Positions 1-4,695 of a stretch of 5,228 nucleotides of DNA are shown here, in pieces. Position 1 is the first letter of the stretch; every line of letters begins with the position of its first letter. The translations under genes and the position numbers were made by a program. The notes under the pieces were generated by a model. The model ran no database searches. It saw only the letters and a list, made by a program, of their open reading frames with translations, and was not told the origin of the DNA. Source of the stretch: Bacillota bacterium (lineage in GTDB: Bacteria > Bacillota > Clostridia > Peptostreptococcales > Anaerovoracaceae). Location: the NCBI GenBank assembly GCA_017431395.1, contig JAFRLD010000248.1, forward strand, positions 1-5,228. The letters are read 5' to 3'.

Positions 1-2
1 AG

Positions 3-641
3 CCTCAGGTCAAGACGGCGGTCTCCTTCAGCCCGGCAGATATGGCCGGCACAGATGCTGCGGCTTCTGCGGGAAAAGGACTCCCGGTCTATGCGGGCGG
101 GATCGCCGGATACGTTGGCTCCGAGAGCCTCCGGATCGAAAACTGCTACAACGCCGGCAAGATCTCCGGGGCCGATTACACCGGAGGGATCATCGGCAGG
201 TGCCAGAATGATCTGTATTCCTCAGGTCCTGCCGCCTTCAAAAACAATTACTATGTGAAGGGCTCCTATGACGGTGCCATCGCTGCGGACAGAGAAAACA
301 AGCGTATGCGCGTCCGCGGCGCTGCGACTGAAGTCTATGAATCCGCTTTCGGACATTTAGCCGCTTCACTTGGCGATGCCTATATGGATGATAAGGCCGG
401 AGCATACGGGAGCCAGGGGTATCCTGTGCTGACCTGGCAGCAGGAGATCCAGTCCGAAGAGAACCTCGCCGTCCTCGACCATGTGAGCAAGCAGGTCCTC
501 CGCCGGCTCCACGATGCCAACCTCTTAATGGACACCGAAGACATCCTGCAGGGACGTATCTTCTTGGATTTCTTCAACATGGATTCGATCTATGAATCTG
601 TACCGGGCAATAACCCGAGGCTGCCTCTTAAAGGAGAATGA
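3..641 (+). CDS. GLUG-repeat surface/secreted protein, C-terminal part (5' partial)
   Basis: The reading frame is open from the window edge to the TGA at 639-641, giving 212 visible residues. The ATG at 42 has no Shine-Dalgarno sequence and the frame continues upstream of it, so I treat this as the 3' end of a longer gene. Counting from that ATG, residues 17-54 hold the glycine-rich pattern GGIAGYVG, then NCYNAGKISG, then YTGGIIG. This is typical of GLUG-motif repeats found in large extracellular proteins of Gram-positive gut bacteria, which probably form a beta-solenoid. NNYYVKG and GYPVLTWQ further on are also usual in the last repeat of such proteins. The final 65 residues or so look helical and acidic, and I do not recognise them. 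No LPXTG motif, SLH domain or C-terminal membrane helix is visible, so any anchor would have to be N-terminal, outside the window. Ligand and role are unknown. It may be transcribed with the PLP enzyme 16 bases downstream. Confidence 0.75.
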   Translation, partial: PQVKTAVSFSPADMAGTDAAASAGKGLPVYAGGIAGYVGSESLRIENCYNAGKISGADYTGGIIGRCQNDLYSSGPAAFKNNYYVKGSYDGAIAADRENKRMRVRGAATEVYESAFGHLAASLGDAYMDDKAGAYGSQGYPVLTWQQEIQSEENLAVLDHVSKQVLRRLHDANLLMDTEDILQGRIFLDFFNMDSIYESVPGNNPRLPLKGE

Positions 642-646
642 AAGGA
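641..646 (+). promoter_or_regulatory. Ribosome binding site for the PLP enzyme
   Basis: AAAGGA lies 11 bases before the ATG at 658 and overlaps the last base of the upstream stop codon. A better match, AAAGGAGA at 630-637, sits 20 bases away, which is too far for efficient use. The overlap with the previous stop suggests translational coupling. Confidence 0.5.
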
Positions 647-657
647 ACTGACTGACA

Positions 658-1950
658 ATGAAGCAAAACACCTATGAACTTTTAAGAAATGAATTCCAGA
701 TCGACGAGCGGATCCTCAAACTGATCGACGAAAGCGAGCAGGAGACGCAGGCTCAATTCGAGGCGCTCGATGATATCATGACATATAACCAGTATAAGGT
801 CTTACACGCCTTCCAGAAGAATGACATCCGGGAGGCGCATTTTTCCTGGACGACCGGATACGGATACGATGATATGGGAAGAGATGCCGTGGAGCAGGTC
901 TATGCGGACATCTTTCACACGGAAGCCGCTCTCGTCCGGCCGATCATCGTCAACGGGACCCATGCGCTGACGCTGGCTCTGATGGGACCATTGCGTCCCG
1001 GGGATGAGCTGATCTACTGCACCGGCGGTCCTTATGATACGCTGGAGGAGGTCATCGGCATCCGGGGCGAAGGGAAGGGGTCCCTTAAGGATTACGGCGT
1101 GAGCTATAAGCAGGTGGAGCTCGCGGAGGATGGTTCCATCGACCTTCCTGCGGTGGAGCGCGCCATCGGTCCTGCGACGAGAATGGTCTGCGTCCAGAGA
1201 GCGACCGGCTATGACTGGAGAAAAGCCATCACCATCGACGAGATCGAGCGCTGGGCCACCTTCGTTCACAGTATCCGTCCTGATATCATCTGCATGGTCG
1301 ATAACTGTTACGGGGAATTCCTCCATGTGAAAGAGCCTACCGATGTGGGCGTCGATATCATGGCCGGCTCCCTGATCAAGAATCCAGGCGGCGGGCTCGC
1401 CCTGACCGGCGGCTATGTGGCTGGCCGTGCGGACCTGATCGAGAAGGTCTCTTACCGGATGACATCTCCCGCGGTTGGCGGCGAGTGCGGCCTGACGTTC
1501 GGCCAGAACCGTTCCGTGCTCCAGGGCCTCTTCATTGCCCCCAGGACCGTGAATGGGGCAGTCAAGGGTGCGATCCTCTGTGCTAAGGCTTTCCAAAAGC
1601 TGGGCTTCGATATCTGTCCAACGCCGGAGGATACCCGCAGCGATATCATCCAGGCGGTGAAACTCGGCTCTCCGGAAGCGGTCTCCGCCTTTTGCGACGG
1701 AGTCCAGGCAGCCGCACCGATCGATTCCTTCGTAAGCCCCGTCCCGTGCGATACACCGGGATATGAGGATCCGGTCATCATGGCTGCCGGCGCATTCGTT
1801 CAGGGCTCCTCGATCGAGCTTTCTTCTGATGCACCGATCCGGCCGCCATACATCATCTATTTCCAGGGCGGACTAACCTATGAGCACTCCAAGTTCGGAG
1901 TCATCAAGGCGCTGCAGGCGCTCCTTGATAAGGGGCTGCTCCAGCTATAA
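658..1950 (+). CDS. Methionine gamma-lyase family / aluminium-resistance (YnbB-like) PLP enzyme
   Basis: This is a complete 430-residue protein of the family annotated as methionine gamma-lyase-like or aluminium resistance protein (Bacillus subtilis YnbB type, Pfam Met_gamma_lyase), a fold-type I PLP enzyme of the cytosol. Visible landmarks are YGYDDMGRD at 68-76, the substrate/cofactor loop NGTHALTLALMG at 99-110, and GGPYDTLEEV at 123-132, with Tyr126 as the likely ring-stacking residue. The cofactor aspartate is probably Asp215 in MVDNCYGEF, and the Schiff-base lysine is probably Lys241 in SLIKNPGGG. The length is normal for the family and all catalytic landmarks are present, so the enzyme should be active. 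The reaction is likely a C-S or related beta/gamma elimination on an amino acid, but the true substrate of this family is poorly defined and the aluminium-resistance label is historical. It sits between the GLUG protein and a VTT membrane protein with short gaps, probably as one operon. Confidence 0.93.
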   Translation: MKQNTYELLRNEFQIDERILKLIDESEQETQAQFEALDDIMTYNQYKVLHAFQKNDIREAHFSWTTGYGYDDMGRDAVEQVYADIFHTEAALVRPIIVNGTHALTLALMGPLRPGDELIYCTGGPYDTLEEVIGIRGEGKGSLKDYGVSYKQVELAEDGSIDLPAVERAIGPATRMVCVQRATGYDWRKAITIDEIERWATFVHSIRPDIICMVDNCYGEFLHVKEPTDVGVDIMAGSLIKNPGGGLALTGGYVAGRADLIEKVSYRMTSPAVGGECGLTFGQNRSVLQGLFIAPRTVNGAVKGAILCAKAFQKLGFDICPTPEDTRSDIIQAVKLGSPEAVSAFCDGVQAAAPIDSFVSPVPCDTPGYEDPVIMAAGAFVQGSSIELSSDAPIRPPYIIYFQGGLTYEHSKFGVIKALQALLDKGLLQL

Positions 1951-1960
1951 AGGCTTTATT

Positions 1961-2725
1961 ATGACGGAAGACAGATCTACAGCGACAAATACAGATCCCA
2001 TAAAGAAAAAGCGCAGGGACCGGTTCCGCAAGTTCTCAGCGATCGTGAAGCTCTGCCTGCTTCTGGTGATCGTGCTCGGGATCCCGGCCTATCTGTTCTT
2101 CTTCGATCATCAGTTCCTGGACCAGTTCTCTTCGATCGAGGACGTTGAGGCGTTTTTCGCCCAATACCGTCATCAGAGTATATTCGTATATATAGGACTT
2201 CAGATCCTCCAGCTCGTGATCTGCATCATCCCCGGACAGGCCCTGCAGTTCGCGGCCGGCTATCTGTTCCATTTCTGGCTCGGCCTGCTCCTGACGGCGA
2301 TCGGAGCCGGCATCGGGACCGTGGTCACGTATTATCTGGCGAAGATCCTGGGGCATGACGCGATGCATATGATCTTCGGGGAAGAAAAGATCAACAGCCT
2401 TCTGGAAAAGATCAACAGCAAGAGGGGAGTCATCCTGGTCTTTCTGATCTACCTGATCCCGGGGATCCCGAAGGATCTGTGCACCTATGCGGCCGGTCTC
2501 TCTGAGATGAAGCTGAAACCGTTTTTTCTCTTGTCCATGACCGGACGCATGCCCGGCATGATCGGATCGCTTCTGATCGGACAGCAGGTACAGACGGGCG
2601 GTTATACAAGTGCCACGATCATCGGGGGAATCGCCGTCGTTCTCTGTGTTCTCGGGATCATCTTCCGGCGAAAGGTCACGGATTTCACCGACCGGATGTA
2701 CACGAAACTGCAGAAGATGCTGTAG
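1961..2725 (+). CDS. TVP38/TMEM64 family (VTT domain) membrane protein
   Basis: This is a 254-residue integral membrane protein of the TVP38/TMEM64 (SNARE-associated/VTT, DedA-related) family. I chose the ATG at 1961 because AAAGG at 1949-1953 precedes it by 7 bases. The frame is open back to 1880, but that stretch lies inside the PLP gene and its ATG has no ribosome site. The N-terminus is strongly basic (KKKRRDRFRK, residues 15-24). Membrane segments fall at about 26-47, 72-90, 105-128, 157-172, 186-208 and 217-236. Family signatures are PGQALQFAAGYLF (91-103), the glycine-rich GAGIGT before TYYLAKILG (115-131), LIPGIPKDL with YAAGLSEM (165-183), and GRMPGMIGSLLIG (195-207). The paired proline-glycine segments fit the re-entrant loops modelled for DedA/VTT proteins, some of which act as lipid scramblases or flippases. 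The substrate here is not shown by the sequence. The gene starts 10 bases after the PLP enzyme stop, so the two are very likely co-transcribed. Confidence 0.92.
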   Translation: MTEDRSTATNTDPIKKKRRDRFRKFSAIVKLCLLLVIVLGIPAYLFFFDHQFLDQFSSIEDVEAFFAQYRHQSIFVYIGLQILQLVICIIPGQALQFAAGYLFHFWLGLLLTAIGAGIGTVVTYYLAKILGHDAMHMIFGEEKINSLLEKINSKRGVILVFLIYLIPGIPKDLCTYAAGLSEMKLKPFFLLSMTGRMPGMIGSLLIGQQVQTGGYTSATIIGGIAVVLCVLGIIFRRKVTDFTDRMYTKLQKML

Positions 2726-2743
2726 GGCTTCTTTCGAAATCGG

Positions 2744-2772
2744 TTGACCTTATAGGAAAAATCTGTTAATAT
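2744..2772 (+). promoter_or_regulatory. Sigma-A type promoter for the riboswitch-antiporter transcript
   Basis: TTGACC (2744-2749) and TAATAT (2767-2772) are separated by exactly 17 bases and lie just after the VTT gene stop. Transcription would start near 2779, a few bases before the P1 helix of the riboswitch, which is where the promoter of a riboswitch-led gene should be. No terminator separates it from the upstream genes, so readthrough from them would also meet the riboswitch. Confidence 0.8.
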
Positions 2773-2781
2773 CGTAAATGA

Positions 2782-2890
2782 ACAGGGAGTAGTTCGCGCA
2801 TAGGTATGAAGCCAGAGACCCATATGCGCTGCGCATGACGTCAACACGTCCACGGGACCGGAATGCGCACTGAGAGAAGAACGAGACTGT
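2782..2890 (+). promoter_or_regulatory. yybP-ykoY manganese riboswitch aptamer
   Basis: The conserved elements of the yybP-ykoY class occur in order. P1 pairs ACAG (2782-2785) with CTGT (2887-2890). The L1 signature GGGAGTAG is at 2785-2792. P2 is a perfect 7-bp helix (2796-2802 with 2823-2829). P3 is a 6-bp helix (2831-2836 with 2863-2868) enclosing the L3 element CGTCAA (2839-2844), an inner stem (GTCC 2848-2851 with GGAC 2855-2858) and ACCGG (2857-2861). The closing strand AACGAGAC is at 2880-2887. This matches my memory of the B. subtilis yybP leader, in which GGGGAGUAGC, CGUCAAUUCGU, CACCGG and GCAAGACC appear in the same order. A separate P4 helix seems absent or minimal (2869-2880). 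The class binds Mn2+ where L1 and L3 dock. It controls the antiporter downstream. Confidence 0.9.
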
Positions 2891-2919
2891 ATCACAGTTT
2901 GTTGTGATGCAGTTTTTTT
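2886..2919 (+). terminator. Riboswitch expression-platform terminator
   Basis: An 11-bp stem (2886-2896 with 2903-2913, one U-G pair) with a 6-base loop GTTTGT is followed by a run of T to 2919. Its 5' arm starts inside the 3' strand of aptamer helix P1 (2887-2890), so the two structures exclude each other. Metal-bound aptamer should keep P1 closed and prevent termination, giving an ON switch, as described for other members of the class. Confidence 0.88.
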
Positions 2920-2921
2920 AT

Positions 2922-2927
2922 AGGAGG
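2922..2927 (+). promoter_or_regulatory. Ribosome binding site fixing the GTG start of the antiporter
   Basis: AGGAGG lies 8 bases before the GTG at 2936, which is ideal spacing. The next in-frame ATG (2945) would be 17 bases away. This favours GTG as the start. Confidence 0.85.
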
Positions 2928-2935
2928 ATAGAAGC

Positions 2936-3895
2936 GTGCAGGACATGCTAATACATTTCGGAATACAGCTTGCGATCCTGACCGTGGGATTCGTGCTGCT
3001 GATCAAAGGGGTCGACTTCTTCGTCAAAGGTGCCTCTACGATCGCCCATAAATTCGGTGTGCCCCAGATCGTGATCGGTCTTACCGTGGTGGCGATGGGC
3101 ACCAGTGCTCCGGAGGCCGCGGTCAGTATCAGCGCAGCCATGTCCGGCAATGCGGATATCACGATCGGAAATGTGATCGGCAGCAATATCATGAACATTC
3201 TGGTGATTCTGGGGATCACCTCACTGGTCGCGCCGCTTCCTGTGGACCGGAGCGCGGCCAAGGTCGATATTCCATTTAACTTCGGCATCACGCTCCTGCT
3301 GCTCCCGCTGGGTCTTCTGGGCGCATCGGTGAACCGGTGGGAAGGGGTGCTTCTGCTTGCGGTGTTTACCGCCTATATGGTCTATCTGTTCCGGCAGGCC
3401 ATAAAGAACCGGGACACGAAAGAGGAGATCCGTCCTACTTATGGCCAGGGAAACCTCTGGACCATTATATTCGTCACTCTGATCGGGCTGGCCATGATCG
3501 TCGCCGGCAGCAAATTCACCGTCCATGCCGCCACGGAGATGGCACTGGCTCTAGGCGTCAGCCAGCGTATGATCGGCCTGACGGTAGTTGCCTTCGGCAC
3601 GTCACTTCCGGAGCTCGTCACTTCCGTTACAGCCGCGAGGAGAGGGAACACCGGCATTGCCATCGGCAATATCGTCGGAAGCAATATCTTCAATATCCTG
3701 TTCGTTATCGGACTTACCGCGGTGATCACACCGATCGCATTTATCAAAGCGTTCCTTCTGGACACCGGCGTGGCCGCGTTCGCTGTCCTTATTCTATGGA
3801 TCTTCGCAGCTAAGAAGGGGATGCTGGGACGTCTCAGCGGAGTGATCATGATCGTCTGTTATGCCGCTTATTTCGCCTACGTGATCGCGTTCTGA
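2936..3895 (+). CDS. CaCA-family cation antiporter (YrbG/CaxA-like), predicted Mn2+ exporter
   Basis: This is a 319-residue inner-membrane antiporter of the calcium/cation antiporter superfamily, of normal length. The two inverted alpha repeats are clear: GTSAPE at 55-60 followed by GNVIGSNIMNI at 78-88, and GTSLPE at 221-226 followed by GNIVGSNIFNI at 244-254. Glu60 and Glu226, with Ser83/Asn87 and Ser249/Asn253, correspond to the ion-binding positions of NCX-type exchangers. About ten hydrophobic helices are evident, with a short charged cytoplasmic loop near 153-170 (RQAIKNRDTKEEIR) between the two halves. Homology alone would give Ca2+/Na+ (or H+) exchange. The manganese riboswitch in its leader makes Mn2+ efflux the more likely physiological job, which is inference from regulation and not from the protein. 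It has its own promoter and appears monocistronic, since the next gene has a separate promoter. The GTG start is supported by AGGAGG at 2922. Confidence 0.93.
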   Translation: MQDMLIHFGIQLAILTVGFVLLIKGVDFFVKGASTIAHKFGVPQIVIGLTVVAMGTSAPEAAVSISAAMSGNADITIGNVIGSNIMNILVILGITSLVAPLPVDRSAAKVDIPFNFGITLLLLPLGLLGASVNRWEGVLLLAVFTAYMVYLFRQAIKNRDTKEEIRPTYGQGNLWTIIFVTLIGLAMIVAGSKFTVHAATEMALALGVSQRMIGLTVVAFGTSLPELVTSVTAARRGNTGIAIGNIVGSNIFNILFVIGLTAVITPIAFIKAFLLDTGVAAFAVLILWIFAAKKGMLGRLSGVIMIVCYAAYFAYVIAF

Positions 3896-3933
3896 CCCTG
3901 CAAACGGTAATTATTTACTAACTATGCCCCGTT

Positions 3934-3947
3934 CGAACAAATGTTTT
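3934..3947 (+). promoter_or_regulatory. LexA (SOS) box 1, upstream of the -35
   Basis: CGAACAAATGTTTT matches the Gram-positive LexA consensus CGAACRNRYGTTYC at 13 of 14 positions. It lies 11 bases before the -35 hexamer of the LysM gene promoter. Confidence 0.75.
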
Positions 3948-3957
3948 CATTTTTCTA

Positions 3958-3986
3958 TTGACAGCGAACGTATATTCTGATAGTAT
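3958..3986 (+). promoter_or_regulatory. Sigma-A type promoter of the SOS-controlled LysM gene
   Basis: A perfect -35 TTGACA (3958-3963) and a -10 TAGTAT (3981-3986) are 17 bases apart. The start of transcription would be near 3993, leaving a leader of about 60 bases. LexA-like boxes lie before, within and after it, so a strong promoter is apparently held down by repression. Confidence 0.85.
3965..3978 (+). promoter_or_regulatory. LexA (SOS) box 2, between -35 and -10
   Basis: CGAACGTATATTCT matches the LexA consensus at 12 of 14 positions. It departs at the second half-site (ATTCT in place of GTTYC). Its place inside the promoter spacer means bound LexA would directly block RNA polymerase. 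Confidence 0.65.
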
Positions 3987-4002
3987 TGCCTCACAAAGAA
4001 AA

Positions 4003-4016
4003 AGAACAAACGTTTC
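4003..4016 (+). promoter_or_regulatory. LexA (SOS) box 3, just after the transcription start
   Basis: AGAACAAACGTTTC matches the LexA consensus at 13 of 14 positions; only the first base differs. It sits about 10-24 bases after the predicted start of transcription. Confidence 0.72.
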
Positions 4017-4052
4017 TGGTCGTGAACGACGTTAAGAAAGTGAGGCATAGAT

Positions 4053-4376
4053 ATGGATACTACGAGAACAAACCGCAGGACACGCGTCAGAGTTAAGTCT
4101 AAATTCAGATTCATCACATTCCTGATCATCATGTTCGGACTGATGGTCGGAGCCTTCGGATTCGCTGCAGGCACATATGAATCCACAGCATCCGTGACCA
4201 CGGATTATGCTACATACGCCGTAGAAGCCGGCGATACGTTGTGGGACATCGCGGAACAGGTAAACGACAGCGACACGGATACCCGTAAGGTCATCCATGC
4301 GATCTGTCAGATCAATGAGATCCACGCGGATGATCTGCAGCCGGGGATGGTCCTGGTCGTTCCGACCAACCTGTAG
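4053..4376 (+). CDS. YneA-like LysM membrane protein, predicted SOS cell-division inhibitor
   Basis: The 107-residue protein has a basic N-terminus (MDTTRTNRRTRVRVKSK), one membrane helix at about 19-40, a short linker, and a single LysM domain at about 55-104 (YAVEAGDTLWDIAEQV through LQPGMVLVVP). This is the size and architecture of B. subtilis YneA, which is made during the SOS response, sits in the membrane with its LysM outside, and delays septation. LysM domains bind peptidoglycan. Three LexA-like boxes around its promoter agree with this role. The start is the ATG at 4053, with a modest ribosome site (GAGG, 4042-4045) 7 bases before it. YneA genes usually lie beside lexA; here the neighbours are an antiporter and a methyltransferase gene. 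The gene is monocistronic, with its own promoter and terminator. A generic LysM protein is the alternative, but the promoter argues against it. Confidence 0.85.
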   Translation: MDTTRTNRRTRVRVKSKFRFITFLIIMFGLMVGAFGFAAGTYESTASVTTDYATYAVEAGDTLWDIAEQVNDSDTDTRKVIHAICQINEIHADDLQPGMVLVVPTNL

Positions 4377-4398
4377 TTCTATAACATACATACGCAGC

Positions 4399-4440
4399 TT
4401 CGCAGGAACACTCCCGTTAACGATCATCTGTTTCTGCGAA
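4399..4440 (+). other. 12-bp hairpin in the 3' untranslated region of the LysM gene
   Basis: TTCGCAGGAACA (4399-4410) can pair along its whole length with TGTTTCTGCGAA (4429-4440), with one G-U pair. The 18-base loop contains the palindrome CGTTAACG (4415-4422). No T run follows, so it is not itself a terminator. It may protect the 3' end of the mRNA or bind something. Its function is unknown. Confidence 0.55.
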
Positions 4441-4451
4441 CCTATTACCTC

Positions 4452-4491
4452 GGCCAAACCTCGACCCTAGGTCACGGTTTGGCCCTTTTTT
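4452..4491 (+). terminator. Intrinsic terminator of the LysM gene
   Basis: GGCCAAACC (4452-4460) pairs perfectly with GGTTTGGCC (4476-4484), followed by C and six T (4486-4491). The loop holds a second stem, GACC (4463-4466) with GGTC (4470-4473). The opposite strand has no T run, so it acts in one direction only. Confidence 0.9.
4465..4478 (+). repeat. Inverted-repeat copy A, inside the terminator hairpin
   Basis: CCCTAGGTCACGGT is the reverse complement of the sequence at 4582-4596 apart from one inserted base; 11 bases (4468-4478) are identical without gaps. The shared sequence links the terminator with the promoter of the next gene. It could be a regulator site or chance. Confidence 0.45.
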
Positions 4492-4578
4492 GCCTTGATA
4501 ACCGCTGCTGCCGTACTATTTACCCTTATAAAACTTGTTAAAAACAGGGTCAGACCAGCTTTTTCATGAAGAAATTAC
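4492..4578 (+). other. AT-rich spacer with no gene
   Basis: No coding frame with a ribosome site is visible here. ACCCT (4522-4526) and AGGGT (4546-4550) form a short inverted repeat around an A/T-rich centre, too weak to call. It appears to be the upstream part of the control region of the methyltransferase gene. Confidence 0.4.
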
Positions 4579-4609
4579 TTGACCGTGACCTAAGGGATAA
4601 CCTTATACT
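4579..4609 (+). promoter_or_regulatory. Promoter with a 19-bp spacer, MerR-type, before the methyltransferase gene
   Basis: TTGACC (4579-4584) and TATACT (4604-4609) are separated by 19 bases, longer than the usual 17. This is the hallmark of promoters activated by MerR-family regulators, which twist the overlong spacer. A 5-bp dyad TAAGG (4591-4595) and CCTTA (4601-4605) lies in the spacer but is centred about 4 bases downstream of its middle, so the fit is imperfect. The alternative is a weak 17-bp promoter using CTTATA (4602-4607). Predicted start of transcription is near 4616. Confidence 0.55.
4582..4596 (-). repeat. Inverted-repeat copy B, overlapping the -35 and spacer
   Basis: ACCGTGACCTAAGGG is the reverse complement of copy A at 4465-4478 with one extra base. 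It overlaps the -35 hexamer and the long spacer, a place where a bound regulator would matter. Confidence 0.45.
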
Positions 4610-4622
4610 TTCCTCAGATAAA

Positions 4623-4634
4623 GGTTGCGCAACC
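4623..4634. promoter_or_regulatory. Perfect 12-bp palindrome, possible operator in the leader
   Basis: GGTTGCGCAACC is fully palindromic and starts a few bases after the predicted transcription start. Its position and its central GCGC would suit a dimeric repressor, for example of the LacI type, but I cannot assign a regulator. As RNA it could form only a small hairpin. Confidence 0.4.
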
Positions 4635-4654
4635 GTTCAAATTCCAACATATGC

Positions 4655-4670
4655 GGCTTGTTTGGAAGCC
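4655..4670 (+). other. Small hairpin in the leader of the methyltransferase gene
   Basis: GGCTT (4655-4659) can pair with AAGCC (4666-4670) around a 6-base loop. It ends 11 bases before the AGGAGG ribosome site. The leader is only about 80 bases and shows no cobalamin riboswitch, which one might have looked for before a corrinoid enzyme. Confidence 0.3.
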
Positions 4671-4681
4671 GAAGGAAAATG

Positions 4682-4687
4682 AGGAGG
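4682..4687 (+). promoter_or_regulatory. Ribosome binding site for the methyltransferase gene
   Basis: AGGAGG lies 8 bases before the ATG at 4696. An ATG at 4679 opens only a six-codon frame (MRRKRK) and is not the start. Confidence 0.85.
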
Positions 4688-4695
4688 AAAAGGAA

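Noticed and set aside
42..44. ATG at 42 as the true start of the first gene
   Set aside because: It has no Shine-Dalgarno sequence, the frame is open to the window edge, and the protein type needs a signal peptide that is not there.
802..1596. Long open frame on the - strand (264 codons)
   Set aside because: It is antisense to the clearly real PLP enzyme, and its translation resembles no protein family. It reflects the codon bias of the true gene.
1880..1960. 27-residue N-terminal extension of the VTT protein starting at ATG 1880
   Set aside because: It lies wholly inside the PLP enzyme gene, lacks a ribosome site, and encodes a serine/arginine-rich stretch unlike the family. ATG 1961 has a proper site.
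2602..3291. Open frame of 229 codons on the - strand
   Set aside because: It crosses the riboswitch, terminator and start of the antiporter, and its composition is that of a shadow frame.
3902..3955. Intrinsic terminator after the antiporter
   Set aside because: The AACGG/CCGTT pairing is only 5 bp around a long loop and the T-rich stretch is interrupted. The T-rich sequence with GAACAAATGTTTTC is better explained as a LexA box.
4022..4035. Possible fourth LexA box around TGAACGACGTTAAG
   Set aside because: Only three bases separate GAAC and GTT where four are required, so the half-sites are out of register.
4616..4695. Cobalamin or other riboswitch before the methyltransferase gene
   Set aside because: The leader is about 80 bases and has no conserved B12-box or comparable element; only a small hairpin and a palindrome are present.
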